A DNA stretch of 64,000 bases, taken from Paracoccus sulfuroxidans (GTDB taxonomy: Bacteria > Pseudomonadota > Alphaproteobacteria > Rhodobacterales > Rhodobacteraceae). The number at the start of each line of letters is the position of its first letter. The stretch's first letter is position 1. The DNA is taken from the NCBI RefSeq assembly GCF_007830335.1, contig NZ_VLKU01000002.1, forward strand, positions 62,001-126,000, written 5' to 3'. The position numbers and the translations under genes are program-made. Of the stretch, positions 8,788 to 18,334 are shown one piece after another. The notes beneath the pieces were generated by a model, which was not told the DNA's origin, did no database searches, and worked only from the letters and a program-made list of their open reading frames with translations.

Positions 8788-9239
8788 AGCGGCAGGGCCT
8801 GCACGTTCTTGATGTTGCTGACCAGCATCAGCGCATCCGAGTCGGCCACATGCGGCAGGGTCAGGATGCTTTCGCGATAGATCTGCTGCCAATGCGCCAT
8901 GTCGCGGGCGATGACCGACAGGCGCAGGTCGACCGAGCCGAGGAAGGTCTGGATCTCGGTCACCTCGGGCACCAGACGGGCGGCGGCGATGAAATCGTCG
9001 AAGGCGCGCGGCTCGGTCTTGTCGAGGGTGAAGCGCAGGCTGACCTCGACCTCATAGCCCAGCTTGCGCCAGTCGATGCGGGTCTCGATGGCCTGAATGA
9101 CGCCCGCCTCGCGCATCCGGTCCAGCCTGCGCCAGAGGCTGGCAGAGGTCACCCCTGCCCGTTCGGCCAGATCGGCGTTCGAGACATCGGGATCGGCCAG
9201 AAGTTGACGAAGTATGCGGCGATCGGTGGCGTCAGACAT
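8784..9239 (-). CDS. Lrp/AsnC family transcriptional regulator (first of a tandem pair)
   Basis: A 151-residue Lrp-type protein. The helix-turn-helix is at residues ~4-50 (RRILRQLLADPDVSNADLA, then TSASLWRRLDRMREAGVI), and the C-terminal domain is beta-alpha-beta with TEIQTFLGSVDLRLSVIARD. It is similar in plan to the downstream gene but clearly diverged. It starts 128 bases from the divergent ilvC, so the shared intergenic region is the likely target of one or both. Tandem Lrp pairs of this kind occur in other alphaproteobacteria. Confidence 0.9.
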   Translation of the reverse strand: MSDATDRRILRQLLADPDVSNADLAERAGVTSASLWRRLDRMREAGVIQAIETRIDWRKLGYEVEVSLRFTLDKTEPRAFDDFIAAARLVPEVTEIQTFLGSVDLRLSVIARDMAHWQQIYRESILTLPHVADSDALMLVSNIKNVQALPL

Positions 9240-9282
9240 GATTTTTTCACTTCAATGCGTATCTGGTTATTACACTCTCAAT

Positions 9283-9296
9283 CTTTCGACAGAAAG
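9283..9296. promoter_or_regulatory. Short inverted repeat between lrp pair and ilvC
   Basis: CTTTC-GACA-GAAAG forms a 5-bp inverted repeat in the 128-base AT-richer divergent region. It is a candidate operator for the Lrp proteins. The arms are short, so chance is possible. Confidence 0.3.
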
Positions 9297-9355
9297 CGCA
9301 AAGATTGCACAGAACTCCGCTGGCGCGACTGCTAGAAACGCTGCAGCAAACATGA

Positions 9356-10390
<1,035 letters not shown>

Positions 10391-10408
10391 TCCCCGTTCA
10401 GGGAATGG

Positions 10409-10435
10409 AAAAGCCCCGCTTTCGCGGGGCTTTTT
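10409..10435 (+). terminator. Rho-independent terminator of ilvC
   Basis: A perfect 11-bp stem (AAAAGCCCCGC / GCGGGGCTTTT) with a TTTC loop and a T run, 18 bases after the ilvC stop. Confidence 0.9.
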
Positions 10436-10483
10436 CGTCTTGGCGGACGGGCTGCGGGGGCAAGGCCGCCCCCGCACCGCAGA

Positions 10484-11482
10484 TCACAGGGCCGATTTGA
10501 TCTTTTCGGCCGCCTCGGGGCTGACCCAGCCCATCCACATCTCTTCGTTGTTACGCAGGAATTCCTTGGCCCCGTCTTCGCCGGTCGCCTGATTGTCGGT
10601 CATCCATGCCATCAGCTTGCTGACGGTGTCATTGGTCCAGTTGCGCTTCGACAGATAGTCGAGCACCGCAGGATCGGCGCTGTCGGCGAAGGGTTTCGCG
10701 ACCAGCGTCAGCACTTCATCGGGCGGGATCGCGTTGGGCTTCGGATCGGGACAATCCGCGACCGAGGTGCAGCGCTTCCACTCATCCATGTCGACCGGAA
10801 CGCCCAGATCAACGCGCACCATCTCGTATTTGCCCAGAAGCGAGGTCGGCGCCCAATAGAAGGCCAGCACGCCCTCTTTGGCCTCATAGGCCTTCGCGAT
10901 GGCCGCATCCAGCGCGGCAGCCGAGCCCGCGCTGACCACGGTGAAGCCCTTGCCTTCCAGATCGAAGGCCTTGGCCAACTGGTTGGTCACGATGGTGCCA
11001 CCCCAGCCCTCGGGCCCGTTGTAGATCGCGCCTTTCGAGGAATCCTCGGGTGCGGGGAACAGCTCGGGATGCTCCAGCACGCCTTTCAGCGTCGCCAGTT
11101 CCGGGTTCGCATCGACCATGTATTTCGGGATGAACCAGCCCTGCTGCCCGCCTTCGGACAGCGAATTGCCGACCGAGACGATCTTGTTCTCGGCCATGCC
11201 CGAGGCGAAGACCTCGGGCACCAGACCCACCCAGGCCTCGGGGACGATCTCGGGCGTGCCCTTCTCGACCAGCGAGGTGATCGCGGGAACGGTGTCGCTG
11301 GTGGTGATCTCGGCGCTGCAATCATAGCCGTTGTTCAGGATGAACTGGTCCAGATTGGCCAGAACCTCGGCGCTTTGCCAGTTCATGCTGGCGATGGTCA
11401 GCTCGCCACAATCTGCAAATGCTGCACCGCCAAGGCAGGCAAGCGGGGCAGCGACGATCGTTGAAAGCAGTAATTTCTTCAT
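10484..11482 (-). CDS. Glycine betaine/proline-type ABC transporter substrate-binding protein
   Basis: A 332-residue OpuAC/ProX-like periplasmic protein with a clear signal peptide (MKKLLLSTIVAAPLACLGGAAFADCG). The mature start CGELTIASMNWQSAEVLANL and the GWGGTIVTNQLAKAFDL segment fit the quaternary-amine binding family. The Trp residues in ASMNW, EAWVGL and GPEGW could build the aromatic cage. No permease or ATPase gene lies next to it, so it either serves a transporter elsewhere or is an orphan. The TetR gene upstream, same strand 107 bases away, is not obviously in the same operon. Confidence 0.88.
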   Translation of the reverse strand: MKKLLLSTIVAAPLACLGGAAFADCGELTIASMNWQSAEVLANLDQFILNNGYDCSAEITTSDTVPAITSLVEKGTPEIVPEAWVGLVPEVFASGMAENKIVSVGNSLSEGGQQGWFIPKYMVDANPELATLKGVLEHPELFPAPEDSSKGAIYNGPEGWGGTIVTNQLAKAFDLEGKGFTVVSAGSAAALDAAIAKAYEAKEGVLAFYWAPTSLLGKYEMVRVDLGVPVDMDEWKRCTSVADCPDPKPNAIPPDEVLTLVAKPFADSADPAVLDYLSKRNWTNDTVSKLMAWMTDNQATGEDGAKEFLRNNEEMWMGWVSPEAAEKIKSAL

Positions 11483-11589
11483 TTTCTTCCCTGTTCGCGG
11501 CTTTCTGGTGAAACCGACAGGACGCGTGCCACAGAGCGCCGAGTCCCCTTCAGTCTAGCCTCTGAGACCCGTTTGGGAAGATTATTCCG

Positions 11590-12198
11590 TCAAAGCTTTC
11601 CTGCCTCCGCCGTCAGAGAGTTCAGGATCAGCTCGACCCCGCTCATCGCGACATCCAGCGTGTCGCGCTGTGTCAGCAGGTCCAGACGGCGTCCGACACC
11701 CAGCGTCAGCGCGCCATGGACCGAGACGAAAAGATGCTCGGCCAGCTTCTCGGCCCGGACGCGGTCCAGATCTCCCGCATGCTCGATCAGCAGATGCGCA
11801 AGCTGCAGCTTCAGCCCCTCGATCGTGCCGGTGTACCAGTTCGGAAAGCTTTCCCGTTCGCGGTTGCCGCCGAAGAGCGCGTTCCAGCGGGCAGGATTGT
11901 CCTGCATGAAGCAGACATAGCTTTTCGACAGCGCCCGCAGCCGATCCGCCGCGCTGAGGTCCTTGGGAAGCGCCGAAAACAGCAGCGCAACCTCGGCCAA
12001 GGTCTCGCGATTGATCTCCATCACGATGTCGGACATCGAGGAAAACACGTTGTAAATCGTCGCGGCAGTATAGTCGATTTCGCGGGCAATGGCGCGGGCG
12101 CTAAGCCCCTCCATGCCCTCGCGGTCAAGAATCCCGCGGGCCGCATCAAGAATGGATTGCCGCAGTTCTTCCCGCGGCTGCCGAAGTGGACGGCTCAT
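11590..12198 (-). CDS. TetR/AcrR family transcriptional regulator
   Basis: A 202-residue repressor with the TetR helix-turn-helix near the N-terminus (ILDREGMEGLSARAIAREI, DYTAATIYNVFSSMSDIV). The helical ligand domain is of the WHG type, seen in MQDNPARWNALFGG. I start at 12198, preceded by AAAAAAGGTG; an in-frame ATG seven codons upstream would lie inside the operator. Its own promoter can be read as TTGACC-17-TATTTA, whose -10 is covered by an inverted repeat, so autoregulation is likely. The ligand is unknown. Confidence 0.88.
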   Translation of the reverse strand: MSRPLRQPREELRQSILDAARGILDREGMEGLSARAIAREIDYTAATIYNVFSSMSDIVMEINRETLAEVALLFSALPKDLSAADRLRALSKSYVCFMQDNPARWNALFGGNRERESFPNWYTGTIEGLKLQLAHLLIEHAGDLDRVRAEKLAEHLFVSVHGALTLGVGRRLDLLTQRDTLDVAMSGVELILNSLTAEAGKL

Positions 12199-12214
12199 GA
12201 CAATCACCTTTTTT

Positions 12215-12236
12215 AACACTGTTCATAAATAGTGTT
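12215..12236. promoter_or_regulatory. Candidate TetR operator O1 over the tetR -10 box
   Basis: AACACT-10-AGTGTT inverted repeat (AACACTGTTCATAAATAGTGTT begins with 17 shared-type positions). It covers the tetR -10 (TATTTA on the minus strand, 12226-12231). Its partner is at 12270-12292. Confidence 0.6.
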
Positions 12237-12254
12237 GACAGGCAGCCCGGTCAA
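12226..12254 (-). promoter_or_regulatory. Candidate tetR promoter
   Basis: On the minus strand TTGACC (12249-12254) and TATTTA (12226-12231) are separated by exactly 17 bases. The start codon is 28 bases further on. Confidence 0.55.
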
Positions 12255-12269
12255 CTGCATGAATTATTG

Positions 12270-12292
12270 AACGCAGTTCATTAACTAGTGTT
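12270..12292. promoter_or_regulatory. Candidate TetR operator O2 upstream of the small ORF
   Basis: A second copy of the O1 pattern. The shared core is GTTCAT-AA followed by TAGTGTT, with degenerate left arm AACGCA instead of AACACT. It sits just before the small plus-strand ORF, so one regulator could control both directions. Confidence 0.5.
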
Positions 12293-12324
12293 TTGTCATG
12301 GATAACGAACAGGACCCGACTGAC

Positions 12325-12522
12325 ATGAAAGAGTTGAAGCAAGTTGAAACCTCCACGCCGCGCAGGTTTGGCCGCGCCGCGAAGTCGCATTTCAACCCGG
12401 CGCGGGGGATGGCACCCGCGCTGCTGCCCTTCCGCCTGATCGGCACCGAGGAAGCACCCGACGAAGAGGTCCAGCCCGAGGAAACGCCGCCCTCGCAGAT
12501 CACCTGGACCATGGTGCACTGA
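12325..12522 (+). CDS. Small protein of unknown function divergent from tetR
   Basis: A 65-residue ORF, Pro/Glu-rich at the C-terminus, with no membrane helix and no family I recognise. An in-frame ATG at 12298 would add nine residues but has no ribosome site. The ATG at 12325 has AGGA about ten bases upstream. Support for it being real comes from context: it begins directly after two operator-like repeats and ends just before a good terminator. It may be the regulated target of the TetR protein. Confidence 0.55.
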   Translation: MKELKQVETSTPRRFGRAAKSHFNPARGMAPALLPFRLIGTEEAPDEEVQPEETPPSQITWTMVH

Positions 12523-12536
12523 CCTGAAACCAAACG

Positions 12537-12563
12537 AAAAGGGGCGCCAGAGCGCCCCTTTTT
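12537..12563. terminator. Bidirectional terminator
   Basis: A-tract, 7-bp stem GGGGCGC / GCGCCCC with CAGA loop, then a T-tract. The symmetry suits both the small plus-strand ORF and the TerC-family gene ending at 12566 on the minus strand. Confidence 0.85.
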
Positions 12564-12565
12564 GC

Positions 12566-14137
12566 TTATTCGTCCATCGGTGCCTGAGTGATTGACACCT
12601 TGTCGATGGCGCGGCCATCCATGGCCACGATCTCGAAACTCAGCCCCCCTGCCCGGACCCTGTCGCCTTCATTCGGCAGATGGCCCAGCTGCCACAGGAT
12701 GAAGCCCGCGAGCGTCGAGTAGCGCTCGGTCTCATCGGACAGATCGACGTCCAGCAATTGCGAGACGCGGCGAATGTCGATCCAGCCATCGACCAGCAGC
12801 GAGCCGTCCTCGCGCCGCTCGACGGTCAGCGGGGCCTCGTCCTCATCGGGGAAGTCACCGGCAATCGCCTCAAGCACGTCGGTCGGCGTTGCGATCCCCT
12901 CAAGCGAACCGAACTCATCGACGATCACCGCCAGCTGGATCGGCGACAGGCGCAGCTGCTCCATCAGGCGCAGCACGTCGATGCTTTCATGCACGACCAG
13001 CGGCTGACGGACCGAGCGCTCCTGATTGATCTTTCCATCGGTCAAAAGATCGCGCAGCAGGTCGCGCACCAGCGCCACGCCGTGGAACTGGTCCAGCGAC
13101 CCGCGCCCGACCAGAATGCGCGAATGGTTCAGCCCCAGGATCTGTTCGCGGATCTGCTGGTCCTCCATGTCGAGGTCGATCCAGTCGATCTCGGTCCGGG
13201 GGGTCATAATCGAGGTCGCGGGGCGGTCGGCCAGACCAAGGACACCCTTGATCATCTCGGTCTCTTCCTGCGCAAAGATCGCCTGTTCGGCCGCCTTGTC
13301 GGCGATCACATCGGCAGTCCCGCCCAGCTCGACCTCTCCGCGCTTGCCGCCCAGAAGGCGCAGCACGGCCTCGGCGGTGCGGTCGCGCAAGTCGCCGGTG
13401 GTCAGCACCCTTTCGCGGTTGCGCCGCCCGATCTGGTTCAGCGCCTCGATCAGGACCGAGAAGCCGATGGCCGCGTAGAGATAGCCCTTCGGAATGTGGA
13501 ACCCGAAGCCTTCGACGATCAGCGAGAAGCCGATCATCATCAGGAAGCCAAGGCAAAGGATCACCACCGTCGGGTGGCGCGAGACGAAGGCCATCAGCGG
13601 CTTGGCAGAGAGCATCATCACGCCCACCGCGATGATGACCGCAATCATCATCACCGACAGGTGCTTGACCATGCCGACGGCGGTGATGACGCTGTCGAGC
13701 GAGAAGACCGCGTCCAGCACGATGATCTGGGCGATCACCTGCCAGAAGACAGCGTGATGCGTGCGTCCCTCTTCCCGGGCAGCGTGGCCCTCCAGCCGCT
13801 CGTGCAGCTCCATCGTGCCCTTGAAGAGCAGGAACAGGCCGCCGAAGATCAGGATCAGATCGCGTCCTGAAAACCCGTGGCCAAACATGCTGAACAGCGG
13901 TTGCGTCAGTGTCACGATCCAGGCGACCGAGGCCAGCAGCGCCAGCCGCATCAGAAGCGCCAGCATCAGGCCCAGCCTGCGGGCGTTGTCGCGCTGCTCG
14001 GGCGGCAGCTTGTCGGCAAGCACCGCGATGAAGACAAGGTTGTCGATGCCCAGCACGATCTCAAGCACGATCAGCGTGGCAAGCCCCGCCCATGCAGCCG
14101 GATCGGACATCCATTCGAATAACAAGGTCAACTCCAT
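12566..14137 (-). CDS. TerC-family membrane protein with CBS pair and CorC/HlyC domain
   Basis: A 523-residue protein resembling E. coli YoaE. The N-terminal TerC domain (about residues 1-240) has several membrane helices and the acidic motifs [13 protein letters not shown] and [15 protein letters not shown], which may bind metal. It is followed by a CBS pair (from [14 protein letters not shown]) and a C-terminal CorC_HlyC transporter-associated domain ([19 protein letters not shown]). The start at [19 protein letters not shown] aligns with the YoaE start, although no clear ribosome site precedes it. The likely role is metal export or sensing; TerC relatives have been tied to manganese. Confidence 0.88.
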   Translation of the reverse strand: MELTLLFEWMSDPAAWAGLATLIVLEIVLGIDNLVFIAVLADKLPPEQRDNARRLGLMLALLMRLALLASVAWIVTLTQPLFSMFGHGFSGRDLILIFGGLFLLFKGTMELHERLEGHAAREEGRTHHAVFWQVIAQIIVLDAVFSLDSVITAVGMVKHLSVMMIAVIIAVGVMMLSAKPLMAFVSRHPTVVILCLGFLMMIGFSLIVEGFGFHIPKGYLYAAIGFSVLIEALNQIGRRNRERVLTTGDLRDRTAEAVLRLLGGKRGEVELGGTADVIADKAAEQAIFAQEETEMIKGVLGLADRPATSIMTPRTEIDWIDLDMEDQQIREQILGLNHSRILVGRGSLDQFHGVALVRDLLRDLLTDGKINQERSVRQPLVVHESIDVLRLMEQLRLSPIQLAVIVDEFGSLEGIATPTDVLEAIAGDFPDEDEAPLTVERREDGSLLVDGWIDIRRVSQLLDVDLSDETERYSTLAGFILWQLGHLPNEGDRVRAGGLSFEIVAMDGRAIDKVSITQAPMDE

Positions 14138-14655
14138 CGAAGGGGAAGGAACATGCCGCAATCCCCCCGCGCCCATGCGGGCGGGAAGGCTTGACCGAAT
14201 CGGCGGAACGGCCCGGCGGTGTCGGCGTCAGAGGCAATGGGAAAATGCCCGGCCCCGGTTTCGGACAGCAGGGTGATCGTCATGCGGACGGTCGAAACAT
14301 GTTCAGAAACAGCGCATCATGGCGGACACGGCAGCGGACAGGCCAAGCCTGCCTGCCTGTAGATCCCTCGTCCGTACTGTCAGGATCGTCGCGGTCGTCG
14401 CCGCCTTCGATCTCTGCGCAGCGTCCCGGCATACCCGGAATACTCATCGACCTGCCTTAATGATGCGTCACGGCCAGAATTAAACACAAGGGGGCCGCTG
14501 GCAAGCCCTGACGGAGGGCTCAGGCGATTTGTCGCAGAAGCTGTGCGGGGCAAGTCGCACCCTGCCCGCATCTGGCATTGATCCGAGGGCAAGCCTTTGG
14601 CATGACTGCGCTGTTCCCGCATGAGCGGTTCATCTTCATCGAAAGGATTCCCCAC
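14138..14655. other. Intergenic region with no recognised gene
   Basis: About 520 bases between the TerC-family gene and ridA. I looked on the TerC side for the yybP-ykoY manganese riboswitch that precedes some TerC genes and did not see its conserved loops. No coherent small ORF or tRNA was seen. The final part holds the ridA ribosome site (GAAAGGA). Confidence 0.5.
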
Positions 14656-15003
14656 ATGGCCGATATCAAGCGCATCGAAACCGGCACCCGCATGAGCCAG
14701 GCCGTCGTGCACAATGGCATCGCCTATCTGGCCGGTCAGGTCGGCGCGCCGGGCGCCTCGGTCGCCGAACAGACCACCGCGATCCTCGCCCAGATCGAGC
14801 GTCTTCTGGCCGAATGCGGCACCGACAAGACCCGCATCCTGACCGCGCAGATCTGGATGGCCGACATGGCCCAGTTCGCCGAGATGAACGCCGTCTGGGA
14901 CGCCTGGGTCGCGCCGGGTCACGCCCCGACCCGTGCGGCAGGCGAATCCGCGCTGGCGACGCCCGACTATCTGGTCGAGATCATCATCACCGCCGCGATC
15001 TGA
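14656..15003 (+). CDS. ridA: RidA family protein (reactive enamine/imine deaminase)
   Basis: A 115-residue YjgF/YER057c/UK114 protein. The signatures are AYLAGQVGAPGASVAEQT near the N-terminus and ALATPDYLVEIIITAAI at the end. The Arg normally binding the substrate carboxylate is present in HAPTRAAGES. The family removes 2-aminoacrylate and related enamines made by PLP enzymes. The start has GAAAGGA seven bases upstream. The last 17 bases overlap the convergent end of lpxB. Confidence 0.88.
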   Translation: MADIKRIETGTRMSQAVVHNGIAYLAGQVGAPGASVAEQTTAILAQIERLLAECGTDKTRILTAQIWMADMAQFAEMNAVWDAWVAPGHAPTRAAGESALATPDYLVEIIITAAI

Positions 15004-16141
15004 TCGCCTCGATGACCGAACGCGCGGCGCGCAGGCCCGGAGCCTCGCCGCCGCGCCCCAGCCGGTCCATCGTCAGGTTCATCGCCTCCAGCTGCGCCTC
15101 GCGCGCGGCCGGATCCTCCAGAAGCTGCATCAGCGCGCCCGCCAGCGGTGCAGGCTGGCAGTTCTTGCCCAGAAACTCGGGCACGGCGCGGGTCTCGCTG
15201 ACCAGATTGACCAGCGTCACCGTATCGACCTTCAAAAGCATCCCGATCAACATGCGGCTGAGCGGCGCCACGTCATAGCCGATCACCATGGGCACGGAAT
15301 TCGCCGCCAGCTCAAGGCTGACCGTGCCCGAGGCCGCCAGCGCCATATCGGCGGCGGCGAAGGCCACGCGCTTTTGCGCCTCGCCTTCGACCACGATGGG
15401 CGCGCTTGGCCAGCTTGCAGTCATTTCGCGCACGAGCCCCGCGACGCCCGGCACGGTCGGCAGGACAACACGGATCTCGGGCACACGGTCGTGGACGCGC
15501 TTCAAGGCCTCGTCAAAGCGGGGGCCCAGCCGCGCCACCTCGGTCCGGCGAGAGCCCGGCAGGCACAGGATCAGCGGTGCTTTCGGGGCGATCTGGTGCT
15601 CCTGCCGGAAAGCCTCGGCCTCCTCCGGCGTGGCGCGAGGTTCGGTCACGACCGGGTGGCCGACGAAATCGCAGCTCATCCCGGCTGCGCGCATCAGCGG
15701 CGGCTCGAAAGGCAGGATCGCCAGCACATGGTCGATCACCCGCGCCATCTTGGCCGCCCGGCCCGAGCGCCAGGCCCAGACCGAGGGCGCAACATAATGG
15801 ATTGTGCGGAAATCAGAACGCGAGGCGCGGACCAGCCCCGCCACCCGCAGACAGAAATCCGGGCTGTCGATGGTGATCAGCGCATCCGCGCCCGAGGCCA
15901 GCACCGCCTCAGCCGTCTGCGCGATCCGCGCCTTCAATGAGCGGTACTTGGGCAGCACCTCCCAGATCCCCATGATCGACAGCTCATCCATCGGGAACAG
16001 GCTTTCCAGCCCGCGCGCCGTCATCGCCGGACCGCCGATGCCCTCGAAGGTGACGCCGGGCTCAAGCGTAGCCAGCCCGTCCATCAGCGCCGCACCCAGA
16101 TTGTCGCCCGATGGCTCGCCCGCGATAATGAAGAACTTCAT
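14987..16141 (-). CDS. lpxB: Lipid-A-disaccharide synthase
   Basis: A 384-residue GT19 glycosyltransferase that joins UDP-2,3-diacylglucosamine and lipid X to make the lipid A disaccharide at the inner membrane. It starts MKFFIIAGEPSGDNLGAALM, the family N-terminus (GE-x-SGD). Further motifs are FEGIGGPAMTARG, IDSPDFCLRVA, HYVAPSVWAWR, LPGSRRTEV and a late MVIGYDVAPLSRML. It is the last gene of the fabZ-lpxA-lpxI-lpxB run and its end overlaps ridA. Confidence 0.95.
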   Translation of the reverse strand: MKFFIIAGEPSGDNLGAALMDGLATLEPGVTFEGIGGPAMTARGLESLFPMDELSIMGIWEVLPKYRSLKARIAQTAEAVLASGADALITIDSPDFCLRVAGLVRASRSDFRTIHYVAPSVWAWRSGRAAKMARVIDHVLAILPFEPPLMRAAGMSCDFVGHPVVTEPRATPEEAEAFRQEHQIAPKAPLILCLPGSRRTEVARLGPRFDEALKRVHDRVPEIRVVLPTVPGVAGLVREMTASWPSAPIVVEGEAQKRVAFAAADMALAASGTVSLELAANSVPMVIGYDVAPLSRMLIGMLLKVDTVTLVNLVSETRAVPEFLGKNCQPAPLAGALMQLLEDPAAREAQLEAMNLTMDRLGRGGEAPGLRAARSVIEAIRSRR

Positions 16142-16218
16142 GGCTGGCCGGTCCTGTTCATGGTTTGCCGCGCAAGGGGCCGCAAGACGCGCCCCCTTTG
16201 TCGACCCTCAGGCTGCGA

Positions 16219-17016
16219 TCAGGCGCGGGCCCAAAGGAAAAGGCCGGCGGATTGCGCCGCAGCGATGGTCACGTCGCGCTCAAGCACGATCACGCTGCCC
16301 GCCTGCCAGACGATGCCGCCCAGACCCGCGCGCGCGACCTGCGCCACGGTGTCGGGGCCAATGGTCGGCAGGTCGATCCGGCGATCCTGCCCGGGCTTCG
16401 GCGCTTTATAAAGCACGCCCTTCGCGCCCTTGGCATCCGGCCGCAACCCGATGTGCTGCCCGACGAATTCCAGCATCGCCTCGGTCCCAGGCAGGCTTTC
16501 GACGGCAAGGCAAAGGCCCTGCGCCACGACCGCGCCCTGACCGATGTCAAAGCCGCCAAGGCCTGCGACGATCTCGGCCGCGCGGGCGGCATCCTTGCGG
16601 TCGCGTTCAGAGGGTTCACCCGCAAGCACGCCCTCACCCGGCACCAGATCGGGTAGGATTTGATCGACTGTGGCGATATTTAGCCCGCTTTCCTCGAAAA
16701 CGTCGAGGACCGCGCGTAGTGCCGCATCATCGCCCGACTGCATCGCGCCCACGATGCGTGGCACCAGCGAGGCCGTGCGCGGGTCGAACAGCTCCGGCTC
16801 CAGCCGCGGACGGCGGATCGCACCGGCAAAGACGACCGTGCGGACGCCCTTGTCATGCAGCTCATCCAGGAATGGCACCAGCCGTTCCAGCCGGAAGGGG
16901 GTTGCCGCAACCTGCGTCTGCAACCCGTCCAGCGCATAGACCAGCGGGGTGCCAAGGGCCTCGGCAATGGCGGGGGCCAGACGCCCCTCGCCCGCGATCA
17001 GGGCAATATCGGTCAT
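16219..17016 (-). CDS. lpxI: UDP-2,3-diacylglucosamine pyrophosphatase
   Basis: A 265-residue LpxI (formerly DUF1009) protein, the alphaproteobacterial replacement for LpxH. It hydrolyses UDP-2,3-diacylglucosamine to lipid X. It begins IALIAGEGRLAPAIAEAL and has DIGQGAVVAQGLCLAVE and a late DLPTIGPDTVAQVARAGLGG, all typical. The start codon overlaps the end of lpxA by four bases. The order between lpxA and lpxB matches the pathway order. Confidence 0.93.
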   Translation of the reverse strand: MTDIALIAGEGRLAPAIAEALGTPLVYALDGLQTQVAATPFRLERLVPFLDELHDKGVRTVVFAGAIRRPRLEPELFDPRTASLVPRIVGAMQSGDDAALRAVLDVFEESGLNIATVDQILPDLVPGEGVLAGEPSERDRKDAARAAEIVAGLGGFDIGQGAVVAQGLCLAVESLPGTEAMLEFVGQHIGLRPDAKGAKGVLYKAPKPGQDRRIDLPTIGPDTVAQVARAGLGGIVWQAGSVIVLERDVTIAAAQSAGLFLWARA

Positions 17017-17798
17017 GAGTGCGGCACCAGGAATGAACGGTCGGAAGGGCCAAGGATGAAGTCAAGCACCTGCCGCTCCATCTCGGAGGTCTCGCCCTCG
17101 GCCAGTTCGCGCGCGGTCTCGCGGAAGGAACCGGCAGAGAGACGGGCCAGCATCTCGCGCAGGGCGTGGATGTCGTCGCGCGTGGCTCCGCGCCGCTTCA
17201 GCCCGACGATGTTCAGCCCGTCCAGATGGCCGCGCGGGCCATGGACCATGCCGAAGGGGATGACGTCGGCGGTCACCATCGTCAGCGCGCCGATCATTGC
17301 GCCGCGTCCGATGCGCACGAATTGATGCACGCCCGCAAGCCCGCCCACGGTCACGTCGTCGCCGATGATGCAATGCCCCGCGATCGAGGCGTTGTTCACC
17401 AGCGTCACCCGATCGCCCAGTTGGCAGTCATGGGCGACATGGCTTCCGGCCAGAAACAGCCCGTCATCGCCCACGCGAGTGATGCCGCCGCCGCCTTCGG
17501 TGCCGGGGTTCATCGTCACATATTCGCGGATGCGGTTGCGCGCGCCGATGATCAGCTCGGTCTTTTCGCCGCTGAACTTGCGGTCCTGCGGGATCTCTCC
17601 GATGGATGAGAAGGGAAACAGCGCACATTCATCGCCAACCGTGGTCTTGCCGGTCACCACCACATGGGATTTCAGCACCACACCGCGACCCAGCCGGACC
17701 TCGGGCCCGACGACGCAGAAAGGCCCGATCTCGCAATCGGGGCCGATGACGGCGGCCGGATCGACGACCGCCGAGGGATGAATGCGCGCCTCGCTCAT
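17013..17798 (-). CDS. lpxA: Acyl-ACP--UDP-N-acetylglucosamine O-acyltransferase
   Basis: A 261-residue left-handed beta-helix enzyme that starts lipid A synthesis. Hexapeptide repeats run from [20 protein letters not shown] through about residue 190, followed by the helical C-terminal domain. The catalytic His lies in [12 protein letters not shown]. The start at 17798 ([11 protein letters not shown]) overlaps the fabZ stop by four bases; the frame remains open upstream but inside fabZ. Residue choice in the acyl ruler is not read here. Confidence 0.95.
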   Translation of the reverse strand: MSEARIHPSAVVDPAAVIGPDCEIGPFCVVGPEVRLGRGVVLKSHVVVTGKTTVGDECALFPFSSIGEIPQDRKFSGEKTELIIGARNRIREYVTMNPGTEGGGGITRVGDDGLFLAGSHVAHDCQLGDRVTLVNNASIAGHCIIGDDVTVGGLAGVHQFVRIGRGAMIGALTMVTADVIPFGMVHGPRGHLDGLNIVGLKRRGATRDDIHALREMLARLSAGSFRETARELAEGETSEMERQVLDFILGPSDRSFLVPHS

Positions 17799-18274
17799 TC
17801 CGCCTGCCCTTGCGTCAGCATGGCCATGACTTCGGCTTCGGCGGCGACGCGGTCGCCCACCTTCGCCTCGCAGGCGAATTTCCACACCTTGCCGCCGCCG
17901 CGCATGGTTTTGACATGCAGTTCCAGCACATCGCCCGGCACCACTTTCGAGCGGAAGCGACATTTGTCGATGGACATGAAATAGGTGCCCATGCCCTTGT
18001 CGGCGAGGTTCATCGTCACGCCGACCAGCACGGCGGCGGTCTGCGCCATCGCCTCGATGATCAGCACGCCCGGCATGACCGGCTCTTGCGGGAAATGGCC
18101 CTCGAAATGGGGCTCGTTGACCGTGACGTTCTTCAGGCCGACCGCCGTCTCCATCGGCACGATGTCACGCACCCGGTCGATCAGCAGAAACGGATAGCGA
18201 TGCGGTATGATCCGCTTGATCTGGAGGATGTCGACCTCGGTCGGTGGCACATAGGTGGTGTCTTCGGCGGCCAT
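17795..18274 (-). CDS. fabZ: 3-hydroxyacyl-ACP dehydratase
   Basis: A 159-residue hot-dog fold dehydratase of fatty acid synthesis. The family motifs are [17 protein letters not shown] and, with the catalytic His and Glu, [19 protein letters not shown] followed by [16 protein letters not shown] lies before the ATG at 18274. In related genomes lpxD and bamA usually sit upstream of fabZ; here they are replaced by the 18.3-25.1 kb operon on the same strand, 60 bases away. Confidence 0.95.
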   Translation of the reverse strand: MAAEDTTYVPPTEVDILQIKRIIPHRYPFLLIDRVRDIVPMETAVGLKNVTVNEPHFEGHFPQEPVMPGVLIIEAMAQTAAVLVGVTMNLADKGMGTYFMSIDKCRFRSKVVPGDVLELHVKTMRGGGKVWKFACEAKVGDRVAAEAEVMAMLTQGQAE

Positions 18275-18334
18275 GAGCGGTCCTCTTGCACGATTTTTGA
18301 TTTGCCTAGCAACGCGCCGGGCGGATGGCAAGTT

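Noticed and set aside
14138-14655. A yybP-ykoY-type manganese riboswitch upstream of the TerC-family gene
   Set aside because: I looked for the conserved loops on the minus strand and did not find them.
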